Part shown: positions 51,301 through 60,400 of the stretch, in pieces
Layout of the letters: each line of letters begins with the position of its first letter
Position numbering within the stretch: the first letter of the stretch is position 1
NCBI RefSeq assembly: GCF_000764305.2
Contig: NW_025936571.1
Coordinates: forward strand, 310,001-374,000
From: Hyalella azteca
Lineage: Eukaryota; Arthropoda; Malacostraca; Amphipoda; Hyalellidae
Length of the DNA: 64,000 nt
Direction of reading: 5' to 3'
Program-made: the position numbers and the translations under genes
Notes under the pieces: model-generated
Databases searched by the model: none
Seen by the model: only the letters and a program-made list of their open reading frames with translations
Told to the model about the DNA's origin: nothing

Positions 51301-53301
51301 ATATCGCAAAATAGTATTAGACTTTAACCCCAGGCTTATTCAATAATGCTAGTTGGAAAAACAGTATTAATAATGTAACGAGTAAGCCAGCTGCAGCAGT
51401 CAACGATTGATTGTTGGTCAAAAATTATCGATTGCAACTCGAAAAATTCTTGAATGTGATGGCGTAAATTAGCACAATTCCAGTAGAAGAGAAATTTCTC
51501 TATAAAAATGCATATACCAATGGATTTTGGCTGAAAATTATGGTCGTTTTATTACAAATATTGATTATTTATGCAACAAAAATACTGATTATTAATGGAA
51601 CAAAAATACTGATTATTAATGGAACAAAAATACTGATTATTAATGGAACATAATAATGATTCCCAAATTAAATAGTAATTATATATGAATCAAATCGTCA
51701 GGTCCCATGCTGGGCGTCTGGCTGACCAAACTCTTGGGCTTCCAGTGGATGATGAGGAGCTTTGGGCTCCTGAACATGGCGGCGAGTGCGCTTCTTCTGA
51801 CCTCGATGGCGCCGTGCCCCAACAACCTAGCCAAGGTTAACTACGGTGTAGTTAATAATAATATAATAATAGCGGTTTCAGCGTTTATTAAGCCGTGGGC
51901 CTGTCGCCGATTCTGAACATCGCAGAACATTCACAGCATTTTGCGGTCTCGAACTCGCAACTCACTGCTACAATTCTGCTGTGCTTAACCGCCCGGCCTC
52001 CTTGCCGATTCTGACCAGAAACTGGCGCACAGAGCTGGGATCGAACCCGCGCCTCTCTGCTCCAATCCTGATACTCTGAACTGTAACCACTGGGCCACCC
52101 TGCCTTTGAAGAAGATGGTGGTTTTGATGTGGTTGGGTTTTGAGTAAGATTTTACAGCAGCCTTCCCTCTTCCCTAATTAATTAATTGTCACGTCTAGTG
52201 GGGGGGGGGTTGGTATAAAGATTGTGAAGTTCAGATAGTTTATTGGGGTTGAAGAACGAAGACGCTGACCGACAAACACCCTTTAGCTGAAGTTTACCCA
52301 CGAGAAGTTCCACCTTTCAGTTCAGCTTTTTTGTTAAGTCACGTAGATCGAGAAACGTAAACAAACTCGTCATTCCCATGACGGATTGGTCGATTGGTTT
52401 GATCGCATTTCGGTGATTGGTTAATGCCCGTGACGTCACTGAGATCAGTGACGTCATAGGCGAAAAACAAGCTCCATCCGCGAAAATGAGCTTCTCACGG
52501 GTCAACCTTATCCTAGTTCAACCATGAACTACACCCTATTTTTCTATAAAGTATTTTCTCTTTCTCCCTGAATTAAAATTTTATTAATCACCTAATTACC
52601 GCAAATACACCCTATTATTTCCATGTTTAGTATTTTCTCTTACTCGCAGAATGTTAATTTTATTAATCAGCTAATTATCGCTACTTCACACTATTATGCT
52701 ATGTTGAGTATTTTCTCATTCCAGAATCAGTACAAATTTTCCAAGTATAGGATTCGAATTACGATTTATTTTTCGTGAGATGATATTTTAGTATGAAAAA
52801 AAAAAGAAAGCAATTGCAGTTTACAATATCCAATCATATCGTTTGACCGTCGAATGTAAACCATCATTATATTTTTTTAATATTTGTTCTACATCCAAAG
52901 CAAAATTATGCTCAATGCAATTTATTTGAAGCACGTATTTTTGATGACAAAACTGTCAAGAAAGTGAAATTTAGTACCTCTGGCTATGGTAGTTCGTGAC
53001 AATATTACATATGACATCGTTCTTCAGTGTTTTGGAATTTGTTCTCCAAGCATTGTTACGCAGCTATGAAGAAATATTAGAAATAATATAAAGTCGGTTC
53101 AAGTCTTACGATACAATCATTAATACATTAATAATCGATCACTTGATTATTAATAAATTTCATTATTACTTGGTGATGGTGACAGTTGCCTACACCCTCC
53201 AGGCCATCCTGCCTCGCGTGCCCAGCGCTGGAGAGGACGACAGGAGACGCGGCCACGACAAACTCGAGCTGAGCAGACTAGCCTACCAGCAGCTGCCTTG
53301 A
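42213..53301 (+). CDS. SLC18-family vesicular amine transporter (VMAT/VAChT/portabella type)
   Basis: Ten coding exons: 42213-42324, 42970-43758, 45208-45291, 45596-45781, 47394-47434, 48195-48353, 49634-49777, 50190-50376, 51702-51835 and 53203-53301; about 644 aa. It is a 12-TM MFS antiporter that loads neurotransmitter into synaptic vesicles using the proton gradient. SLC18 marks in order: FVLDNVLLTVVVPILP (TM1), QLMVTPLVAKWSARAGY (TM2), VARCLHGLAST, GVALGVVMGYPMGGLLYHL, VLETCLP, RWELGAVFLPDSLAYF and GAVDASLLPLL (TM10 Asp kept). Odd points: a first luminal loop of over 200 residues, IRS where VMATs have SKA in TM2, and AISQS where they have AIADV in TM11. It may therefore be a divergent paralogue rather than canonical VMAT. 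Confidence 0.88.
42320..42525 (+). repeat. ~22-bp array derived from SLC18 exon 1 edge plus donor
   Basis: Nine to ten units of CGTGGGTGAGCGTGTAACGG form. Each includes the last five exon bases and the donor GTGAGC (GTGAGCAT in the distal ones). The real donor at 42325 is the first of the series. Confidence 0.88.
42970..43758 (+). CDS. SLC18 exon 2 (large luminal loop, TM2)
   Basis: Acceptor AATTTTCAG, donor GTGAGT; phase 1/1. Starts VPILPENLARLE, then about 200 residues of basic/polar loop with no recognised domain and an Asp-rich end (DDDEDKDDDMDEE), then VGLVLAIRSLVQLMVTP and ARAGYARPMIIGGCFLLAST. Confidence 0.88.
43765..44045. repeat. ~107-bp tandem repeat after SLC18 exon 2
   Basis: Two to three copies with GCGTATTGTAAAATT, AACTATAATTATTAGTT and GATTAAGGCTTCATACATT blocks, starting just past the donor at 43759. 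Confidence 0.8.
44682..44815. repeat. 32-bp tandem repeat
   Basis: Four copies of CACAGGCAGGTGCTCGGGCA plus TCTTCTATTG in the intron. Confidence 0.85.
45208..45291 (+). CDS. SLC18 exon 3
   Basis: Acceptor TTTATGTGCAG, donor GTGCGT; phase 1/1. Reads TFACAQSLTHLAVARCLHGL, ending STCLIING; the Arg of VAR is conserved in the family. Confidence 0.85.
45281..45537 (+). repeat. ~21-bp array derived from SLC18 exon 3 edge plus donor
   Basis: The exon end ATTATCAACG with a donor recurs as TTATCAACGGTACGTAAGCC, seven or so copies at 45390-45530, with degenerate forms nearer the exon. Decoys read GTACGTAAG; the real donor reads GTGCGTTGA. Confidence 0.85.
45596..45781 (+). CDS. SLC18 exon 4
   Basis: Acceptor CAATATTGGCAG, donor GTGAGG; phase 1/1. 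Reads GLGLVAASHPDDAARGCMIG, then GVALGVVMGYPMGGLLYHL and FVILAGAAAMLVG. Confidence 0.87.
46162..47294 (+). mobile_element. Decayed mariner-type transposon with nested MITE
   Basis: TA-flanked terminal repeats: CAGGATGATTCACGGACA at left and the inverted TCCGTGAATCACCCTTG at right. Inside, frames read WTSEQRAFAVKTYFSNGRS (HTH start), then ENKRAVTVTAARYTQMIDAF, then RLISLTG and VYNDCPIKGL, then NIRQAIAVIPVNMLQRVERN, as in Tc1/mariner-like transposases. The central catalytic part is deleted and there are frameshifts and stops, so it is inactive. A second element interrupts it at about 46490-46890. Confidence 0.75.
46490..46890. mobile_element. Nested MITE rich in AACGTT motifs
   Basis: Inverted pieces CAGCAGGCAACGT and ACATTGCTTGCTG at the ends, and TATTAGTCCAGAATGAAAAG against the inverted copy near 46750-46780. 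No ORF. Inserted in the transposon relic around it. Confidence 0.6.
47394..47434 (+). CDS. SLC18 exon 5 (41-nt microexon)
   Basis: Acceptor TTTTTTATTACAG, donor GTGAAA; phase 1 in, 0 out. Reads GAMIRILEPYRDMQ, the linker after TM6 of the family. Confidence 0.65.
47738..47911 (-). mobile_element. Palindromic dispersed element, copy 7 (minus)
   Basis: Full inverted-orientation copy between SLC18 exons 5 and 6, directly adjoining the 45-bp array. Confidence 0.85.
47912..48190. repeat. 45-bp tandem repeat before SLC18 exon 6
   Basis: Six copies containing ATTGCCTCATATATTAATCG and AATATCATTG, ending at the polypyrimidine/AG of the exon 6 acceptor. Each repeats a TATTAAT branch-point-like motif. 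Confidence 0.85.
48195..48353 (+). CDS. SLC18 exon 6 (TM7)
   Basis: Acceptor GATTGCCTTTAG, donor GTCTGT (weak); phase 0/0, 53 codons. Reads HELGSGPDQPGLLQLLLDP, then AVFPVLETCLPSHLRATVHP; matches the LLRDP and MLEPxLP segments of VMATs. Confidence 0.8.
48930..49036 (+). mobile_element. Truncated tRNA-derived SINE (3' part)
   Basis: GATGTTCGAGACC (B-box-like), then GAATCGGCGACAGGCC, CGCTGAAACCGCTATT and an (ATT)n tail. Same 3' sequence as the fuller minus-strand copy at 51853-52107. Confidence 0.65.
49260..49550. repeat. AT-rich duplicated block
   Basis: Two copies of CTAAATTAATGAGAGACG-like sequence followed by GTAATATATTGTAACAAT repeats, in the intron before SLC18 exon 7. Confidence 0.65.
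49634..49777 (+). CDS. SLC18 exon 7 (TM8-TM9)
   Basis: Acceptor CTTCTACGGCCAG, donor GTGAGA; phase 0/0. Reads RWELGAVFLPDSLAYFAAAT, then FGRIRAAAAACLLVAVAAFL. Confidence 0.85.
50190..50376 (+). CDS. SLC18 exon 8 (TM10-TM11)
   Basis: Acceptor AAATTACCGCAG, donor GTGATT; phase 0 in, 1 out. Reads IPVANSVGKLTLPHVGVGVG, then AVDASLLPLLASHVDSLTPQ and YAISQSAVALAYCA. The TM10 Asp is kept; the TM11 Asp of VMATs is replaced by a Gln-containing SQS. Confidence 0.87.
50795..51055 (+). mobile_element. Candidate tRNA-derived SINE
   Basis: GCAGCGTATTGGTATAAGTG (A-box-like) and AGTTCGAGACC (B box) about 40 bp apart, followed by about 190 bp of unique sequence. Not the same tail as the dimeric SINE. Confidence 0.4.
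51555..51655. repeat. 24-bp tandem repeat before SLC18 exon 9
   Basis: Four copies of AACAAAAATACTGATTATTA, ending about 45 bp before the exon acceptor. Confidence 0.8.
51702..51835 (+). CDS. SLC18 exon 9 (TM12)
   Basis: Acceptor ATCGTCAG, donor GTTAAC; phase 1 in, 0 out. Reads GPMLGVWLTKLLGFQWMMR, then FGLLNMAASALLLTSMAPCP. Confidence 0.85.
51853..52107 (-). mobile_element. Dimeric tRNA-derived SINE
   Basis: In minus sense: GGCAGGGTGGCCCAGTGGTT (A-box region) and GGGTTCGATCCC (B box), then a second head with GGCCGGGCGGTTAAGC and GAGTTCGAGACC, then the shared tail CGCTGAAACCGCTATT with (ATT)n. Two tRNA-like heads in a row. Confidence 0.7.
52385..52456. promoter_or_regulatory. CCAAT/CRE cluster in SLC18 last intron
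   Basis: Three ATTGG (inverted CCAAT) motifs at 52385, 52393 and 52416, and two full CRE palindromes TGACGTCA at 52431 and 52449, 18 bp apart. It could be an internal promoter or enhancer, or promoter sequence from a mobile element. Confidence 0.35.
53203..53301 (+). CDS. SLC18 exon 10 (C-terminal tail, stop)
   Basis: Acceptor CCTACACCCTCCAG, phase 0. Reads AILPRVPSAGEDDRRRGHDK, ending LAYQQLP and TGA at 53299. An earlier AG (53185) would need a different donor in exon 9 to keep this frame. Confidence 0.6.
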   Translation, partial: AILPRVPSAGEDDRRRGHDKLELSRLAYQQLP

Positions 53302-53625
53302 AGCCTGCAGCACCTGCAGCAGCTGCCATTAAGTGTGCAGCACCTGCCAGCAGCTGCCATTAAGTGTGCAGCACCTGCCAGCAGCTGCCATTAAGTGTGC
53401 AGCATCTGCCTTAAAGTTTGCAGCACCAGCCAGCAGCTGCCTTTAAGAGTGCAGCATCTGCCACCAGCTGCTTTTAAGAGTGCAGCACCTGCCAGCAGCT
53501 GCCTTTAAGAGTGCAGCAGCTGCCTTGAAGCCTGCAGCACCTGCCATTAAGTGTGCAGCAGCTGCCTTGAAGCCTGCAGCACCTGCCATTAAGTGTGCAG
53601 CAGCTGCCTTCAAGAGTGCAGCTCT
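53285..53625 (+). repeat. Array derived from the SLC18 stop-codon region
   Basis: The exon end CCAGCAGCTGCCTTGAAG is echoed about nine times as CAGCAGCTGCCATTAAGTGT plus GCAGCACCTGC. It forms the start of the 3' UTR and is very rich in CAGCTG. Confidence 0.8.
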
Positions 53626-53661
53626 CCGACGTACTACCACCTAACAACTTTGCCCACCAAC

Positions 53662-53725
53662 GGAGACCTGCAGTCACACACCGCGGGCTGTGGTGGGCGC
53701 TCAGGAACAGCGCCTCTGGGAACTC
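53662..53725. repeat. Dispersed repeat (CTCAGGAACA family), copy 2
   Basis: Shares GAGACCTGCAGTCA, CACACCGCGGGCT and CGCTCAGGAACA with 28625-28735. Confidence 0.45.
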
Positions 53726-53734
53726 GACTTATCT

Positions 53735-53860
53735 GGCCCCCTTGTGGGGCCACACCAAGTGCATCGGGCTCCTCATTATTATGAGGGGCCACACCAAGTG
53801 CATCGGGCTCCTCATTATTATGGGGGCCACACCAAGTGTCAGTGCATCGTACCGATGCAC
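53735..53860. repeat. 36-38-bp tandem repeat
   Basis: Three copies of GGGGCCACACCAAGTGCATC plus GGGCTCCTCATTATTAT in the SLC18 3' region. Confidence 0.8.
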
Positions 53861-54099
53861 TGACCTGGTCGTCCGACAACGTTGTATATAATCATCTTGG
53901 TTCTACCACTTCATGTTACTCGTAGAAACGTGTTTTAGATCTACCCTGAGCGGCACTCGGAAGGAGATTTGATAAATATATATGTATAAATATGTTCTAT
54001 ATGGAGATTTGATAAATACCGCCTGGATGAAAGTGTGGCAAATGGAGCATACCTTCAAATACCTTTCATATATACTAGATAATAAAGACTACCGTTTTA

Positions 54100-56380
54100 C
54101 TTGGGTGGTTATCATTTAATATAGACTACATTTCGGAACGCGTACCTAAATTACTCCCTCTTAAGTTTGGGATCACACAATCGTTATAAAATACGTCAAT
54201 TTTCATATTTTTCTAAGATATAATGCAGAATAAAAAAGGCGCTACAAACGCAAAATAATTTTTTTCTAGAAATGGTAGTTCACAGCCAGGTGCCGAAGTG
54301 CGATTTTCATGTTTAAAAAAAATGCTTCCCTCTTCGTCGTTTTCATCAGGTATAATAACCGGAAATAATTATATTTCATTCATATTTATTACATTAGTAA
54401 ATCATGATAAGAATTCTTGAACTTTTCACAAACTCATTTGGGCAAAATTCTAAGCAAATATAAAAAATGAACTCCATTACTACTCAAACTACCGGTACTT
54501 CAAAAATAAGCTTTGAGTGTTGTTAGTTTACAACCAAGTTATCTATATCATGAAAAATGCAGTGTACAAGTTAAATATTTTGATATTTAGTATTCGAAAT
54601 AATTAACGAATTTGCAACGATTAAAGACTTTTTTTTGCATGTCGGCGGAAGTGAAACGGCAAACTGTGGTAGCGAAATGAGGATGCTAATTTGACGTTCA
54701 GTTTTTAAGATACGCATCAAAGATGAAGAGGATATAAATAAAAGGCTTTTTCGTAAAAAATTTACCTTCAGCACAAATCGGCGCAATTACAACTGCTTGT
54801 GATAAAAATAAAAATAATTTTGGAACTTGTATGAGAATGGCACCATCACTGCCCAGGAGAAGTAAACCCTATTTGATGCCAACTCGCTAATCAATCAGAA
54901 AAAAAGTTTAAACATTGAGGAGGCGCAGAAAATAAATATCGCTTTAATGTTGCTGCTTGTATAAGGAAGATGTCGACAAGTTGCTTCCACTCTAATAATA
55001 CTCGTGGCTGGTGGCATGAAGGCCATTCCACACCTAGATTCCTTCAGTGTAAATGCGTCTATTGCCTCTTGTTTTATATAGACTTACATCAGCCCAACCT
55101 ATGAATTACTTTAATTAGCGATAGAAAATAAATACAGACAATTGAGCGATAGCTGTAATTCAGCCCTTGTTGCACAAGTATTCCTGATGGAACTTTGAAA
55201 ATATATTACTGTATTAGAGGATAAAGCATGCACTAATTTAACAATGTCCTGACGACAGAAAAATTAATCTAAAATTATTCCACAATTACGGAATGAATTT
55301 AACCTAATCCAATTTCATTGCAGATAAATTACGATTATGCCTCCATTTCTTAATCCACATCTGAAAGGATTCTAAGCTAAACGCAAGTAAATAAGATTTT
55401 TCCATTCTCCTTCAGATTCAGCAGTCGAAAAAAAAATACGGCCAAATCGAAAACTAAGCGCTTGTATTTTCATTAGACGCCGGAGCAATTTCAGAAATAG
55501 AATTACAATTGATTTCACGCTAAGACGTTTCCAAAATCGATATAGCAAGGTAATTAGATTTATAAACTTTTTGTTGAACATGTTAGGAGAAAAGTCAGCG
55601 TTGTTGAACCCAAAATTTAAACTCGGCCGCCAGCTGAGCGCTCTAATAGTTTTGAAACTCTATCAATGAAACTCACTGAAGAGAATGCCAGTGAAGTTAA
55701 AAATTATAATTCAAATTATTACAGTAAAAAGTGAATATTAATCAAATTATTATTTTTGTCCAGTCTGATGAACAGACACTAAAAATTCTATCATCACCAA
55801 CGCGCTCATTTAATAATAACAAATATTAGAACAAGAAACCCGAAGAACGCAATTTAGGGCTCATTTGAATAATGGATTTAAAGCAAGAATACAGAACATG
55901 CAACATCTTTCGCATCAGAGGCAGCAATCGCAATTTAATTTCGTTAACAAACAAACGCTTCATCGTTGAACATGTAGAACAGAAAAAGATCATCATCCTA
56001 TTTAGTGATAACACAGCAGTCAAATAATTTTGTCTTATTACTGAGAATATCGATTTATCTCCATTTCGATACAGCGGAAACAATCGTGAAAAACTGGACT
56101 ATGGAGGATCCTCTATCATTCCAAATAACTCCGAAATAGAAAGCTGTACAATTGCACGCAAGAAATATATTTTAGAGGATAGAATGTATAGTCTAGTTGT
56201 TCACTATTGCTTCAGCTCATCATCAAGGTGGGAGGTTTCGATCTTCAATAAATTAGTTAAATCAAAGATGATCCCCCACCCGTAAAGAGCTTGGAGTCTC
56301 ATAACAAGCCTGCTGAACCTTGAGAAAGATGCAAAGTGAATGTTAAGGGAAAATTATGAATGAAGTGACAAGTAAAAAGT
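54100..56380. other. Intergenic region, SLC18 to GLYR1
   Basis: AATAAA near 54079 may end the SLC18 transcript. The rest is AT-rich with no gene recognised. Confidence 0.4.
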
Positions 56381-56439
56381 AAAAAAACGGGAGGAGGTCG
56401 CTAGCACGAAACGTTGACCACTAGCACGGAAAAAAAGGG

Positions 56440-56760
56440 AATTGCAGTAGATCCTGTCTGCATCCTAATGGGACCCACAGCTGAATTGCAGTAGATCCTG
56501 TCTGCATCCTAATGTGACCACACAGCTGAGTTGCAGTAGATCCTGTCTGCATCCTAATGGGACCCCACAGCTGAATTGCAGTAGATCCTGTCTGCATCCT
56601 AATGTGACCACACAGCTGAGTTGCAGTAGATCCTGTCTGCATCCTAATGTGACCACACAGCTGAGTTGCAGTAGATCCTGTCTGCATCCTAATGTGACCA
56701 CACAGCTGAGTTGCAGTAGATCCTGTCTGCATCCTAATGTGACCTCACAGCTGAAGCACA
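56440..56760. repeat. 44-45-bp tandem repeat
   Basis: Seven copies containing TTGCAGTAGATCCTGTCTGC, ATCCTAATG and CACAGCTGA blocks. It opens long frames on both strands that are not genes. Confidence 0.9.
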
Positions 56761-57223
56761 AGTCAAATATCGAGACGCTGGAGTGCTCAGAAAGAATGCT
56801 CCTAGTAACAAGAAATACCATAGGACTATTGATGAGCTACCGAATACCCTCCTGGAGAGAACTTGTAGGTTATGTACTGAATGTATGTACTGAAAACTTG
56901 TGGGGTATACTTTCAAATACTCAAAATTACAATCATTGGCTTCATTATTTCGAAAGCTCGTCAATAAAAATTAAAAAATTTCATGTTAATATAAGGACTT
57001 GAATTGAATTCCGTCACGGCATTAGAATTGAACGTCCTATTTTGACAAAGATTTCCTCAAACAACAGCAAAAACAAAGTCAACATAACCAAACACATGCA
57101 GAAATTATTGTTGGATCAGCGATACCCATTATACGTCTACGAAAACGAAAAAAATCATGTAAATCAGAAGCGCCAGATACATTTCACGAGCCCAATAATG
57201 TATTTTAAAGGCAGTGAGGACGT

Positions 57224-57423
57224 TTAGTAGCGGGTGCGGACGTAGACGCTGGAGACATCGTGCTCGCCGTAGCCAAGCTTCTTGGCGTGCTTGTAGAGCT
57301 CGTTGGTGGTGGCGGTGAGAGAGAGCGGCAAGTCGAGGCTGTCACCCATGGCCAGGCCCAAGCGGATGTCCTTCTGCATGTGCATCAGGGCTTGGTGTGT
57401 CGTGAAGCGGCTGTCGATGATCG
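57224..57423 (-). CDS. GLYR1: GLYR1 terminal exon
   Basis: Acceptor TGCGTGCAG; enters in phase 1 and ends TAA at 57224-57226. Reads IIDSRFTTHQALMHMQKDIR, then LGLAMGDSLDLPLSLTATTN and a C-terminal SSVYVRTRY. Confidence 0.85.
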
Positions 57424-60400
57424 CTGCACGCAACATTGTTACTTTAATTCAAGTCTTTAAAAACATGTAGGGTTCTGACGTAGCAGAAACCTCAAATTGC
57501 ATCATAAAGCTGTTACTTTAATGCAATTCTTTTAACACATGCAGGATTCTGACGTAGCAGAAACCTCAAATTGCATCCTAAAGCTGTTACTTTAATGCAA
57601 TTCTTTTAACACATGCAGGATTCTGACGAAGCAGAAACCTAAAATTGCATCCTAAAGCTGTTACTTTAATGCAATTCTTTTAACACCTGCAGGATTCTGA
57701 CGTAGCAGAAACCTAAAATTGCATCCTAAAGCTGTTACTTTAATGCAATTCTTTTAACACATGCAGGATTCTGACGAAGCAGAAACCTAAAATTGCATCC
57801 TAAAGCTGTTACTTTAATGCAATTNNNNNNNNNNNNNNNNNNNNNNNNNNNNNNNNNNNNNNNNNNNNNNNNNNNNNNNNNNNNNNNNNNNNNNNNNNNN
57901 NNNNNNNNNNNNNNNNNNNNNNNNNNNNNNNNNNNNNNNNNNNNNNNNNNNNNNNNNNNNNNNNNNNNNNNNNNNNNNNNNNNNNNNNNNNNNNNNNNNN
58001 NNNNNNNNNNNNNNNNNNNNNNNNNNNNNNNNNNNNNNNNNNNNNNNNNNNNNNNNNNNNNNNNNNNNNNNNNNNNNNNNNNNNNNNNNNNNNNNNNNNN
58101 NNNNNNNNNNNNNNNNNNNNNNNNNNNNNNNNNNNNNNNNNNNNNNNNNNNNNNNNNNNNNNNNNNNNNNNNNNNNNNNNNNNNNNNNNNNNNNNNNNNN
58201 NNNNNNNNNNNNNNNNNNNNNNNNNNNNNNNNNNNNNNNNNNNNNNNNNNNNNNNNNNNNNNNNNNNNNNNNNNNNNNNNNNNNNNNNNNNNNNNNNNNN
58301 NNNNNNNNNNNNNNNNNNNNNNNNNNNNNNNNNNNNNNNNNNNNNNNNNNNNNNNNNNNNNNNNNNNNNNNNNNNNNNNNNNNNNNNNNNNNNNNNNNNN
58401 NNNNNNNNNNNNNNNNNNNNNNNNNNNNNGCTGTACATCATACCGAGGAAGAAGGAGTTCTTGCGAATGGCCCAGAAGCAGCTATATAACACGTGTAAGT
58501 CAGCCTAATATAGCTGTAAGTCAGCCTAATACAGCTGTAAGCTGTAGCCTCTACAACAATTACCGAGGAAGAAGGAGTTCTTGCCCATGGCCCGGAAGCA
58601 GCTATATAACACGTGTAAGTCAGCCTAACACAGCTGTAAGCTGTAATAATAAGCTGTAACTACAACAATTACCGAGGAAGAAGGAGTTCTTGCCCATGGC
58701 CTGGAAGCAGCTCTGGCACTCGTCAAAGAGCGACCGGTCGCCGCTGGCGAGGATCACTAGCGTGCCGTTCTCTGCCTGCTCCCGGGACCCCTGGATCTGA
58801 GCCTCCAGATACCGTCCGCCTTTCGACATCATCGCCTGCACATAGTGGGTCATGAGACAGCTGTATCGCCTGCACTTAGTGGGTCATGAGACAGCTGTGT
58901 CGCCTGCACATAGTGGGTCATGAGGCAGCTGTATCGCCTGTTAATCTCAATGCACAAGAGGCAATGCCTATCAAACGCTGAAGCAGAAATGCAAACATTT
59001 TAAAAAGCTTGAAATTCTTGACATGAAATCTTATGAAATTACAATATGCTCACCTATTGATTTAGTCCTACCCTTGTATAGATTATATTCAGATAGTGAA
59101 ACATAAAATTTGGGCAAAGTTCAAGGCAATAAGTTAGTAGAAAAATAAATTCCAATAGATATAATGATATAAAAAATGCTATGCTACCAATAACGCTCGT
59201 CTCAAGCATTACAGTTTGATTACCGGTACTTGCCGTCAGGTCAAACAAAATACAAAGATATAACTCAGTACTCACTGCAGTGAGTGACAGAGAGCGCATT
59301 TTCTCGTCGACGAAAACGTGAAGTCACGGACGGACAGACAAACGGACATGGCGAGCAGAAGTGTGCATTTTTCCATAAATGATAAAATGCCCTCAATATA
59401 GCAGAATTATGTTACATGAATTCGTAACTAAATTTGAGGTAAGGCACTAAGCGTTGAAAGAAATAACTCACATCAGCGAGGTCCTGCGAGGTCTCAGCGT
59501 CGATTCCTGTCATCTCGACGTAGGCCTTGTCAGTCGACATCTCTTGCAGCACACCGCAGTTCCCGAACACCATCTGACATACACGCAGTGTGCTCCATGA
59601 CAAATGTTTTATACACTTAAATAATAAAAATAATTTGCGTCTTCTATGTGATACAGTGTGCTCCATGACAAATGTTTTATACACTTAAATAATAAGAATA
59701 ATTCGCTTCTTCTATGTGATGAATTGTGGTCCATGATAAATGTTTGCAGTAACTTAAATAATAAAAATACTTCGCTTGTTCAATGTGGCATTGAAGTCGA
59801 GCAATCCTTCTTCTTCGCTCGAATTGAAGTCATCATATTGTAGATAAACATCGTTAGCGTTTGAAAAAAAATTTTGTAATCAAGATATGCATCTTGTGTC
59901 AACAAAACATTTACTCAATTAGGACGTTTTTCATCCTAATTGAGGATTTCATCCATCAAAAATCACGCAAAATAATTGTCTAAGGCCGTGCGAAGTAGTA
60001 GGTAACGAATCCAAACCTATGGTTTATTTAGTTCATTTACATCTACACAGTTCAACGTCATCTACAAAGAAATTACATAAAAAATATAACTCAGTACTCA
60101 CTGCAGTGAGTGACAGAGAGCGCATTTTCTCGTCGACGAAAACGTGAGGTCACGGACGGACGGACGGACAGACAGACAGACAGACGGACAGACGGACGGA
60201 CGGACGGACAGACAGACAGACGGACATGGCGAGCACAATAGTGCATTTTTTCCATAAATGAGAAAATGCGCTAAAAAAACAGTGATATATGGAGAAACTC
60301 ACGTGCGTGACACCTTGCTTCTTAAATTGTGCATGAGAATTACATATCCCAGTGACAGGCAGATCAATTCCAAAGAACCTACAAGCACTGACTTGATCCT

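Noticed and set aside
56421..57002. Three repeat-coded frames (MQTGSTATQLCGHIR and others)
   Set aside because: All arise from the 44-45-bp tandem repeat; open on both strands, no gene-like context.
57793..58659. Long frames spanning the N run
   Set aside because: Most residues are unknown; the visible ends are repeat.
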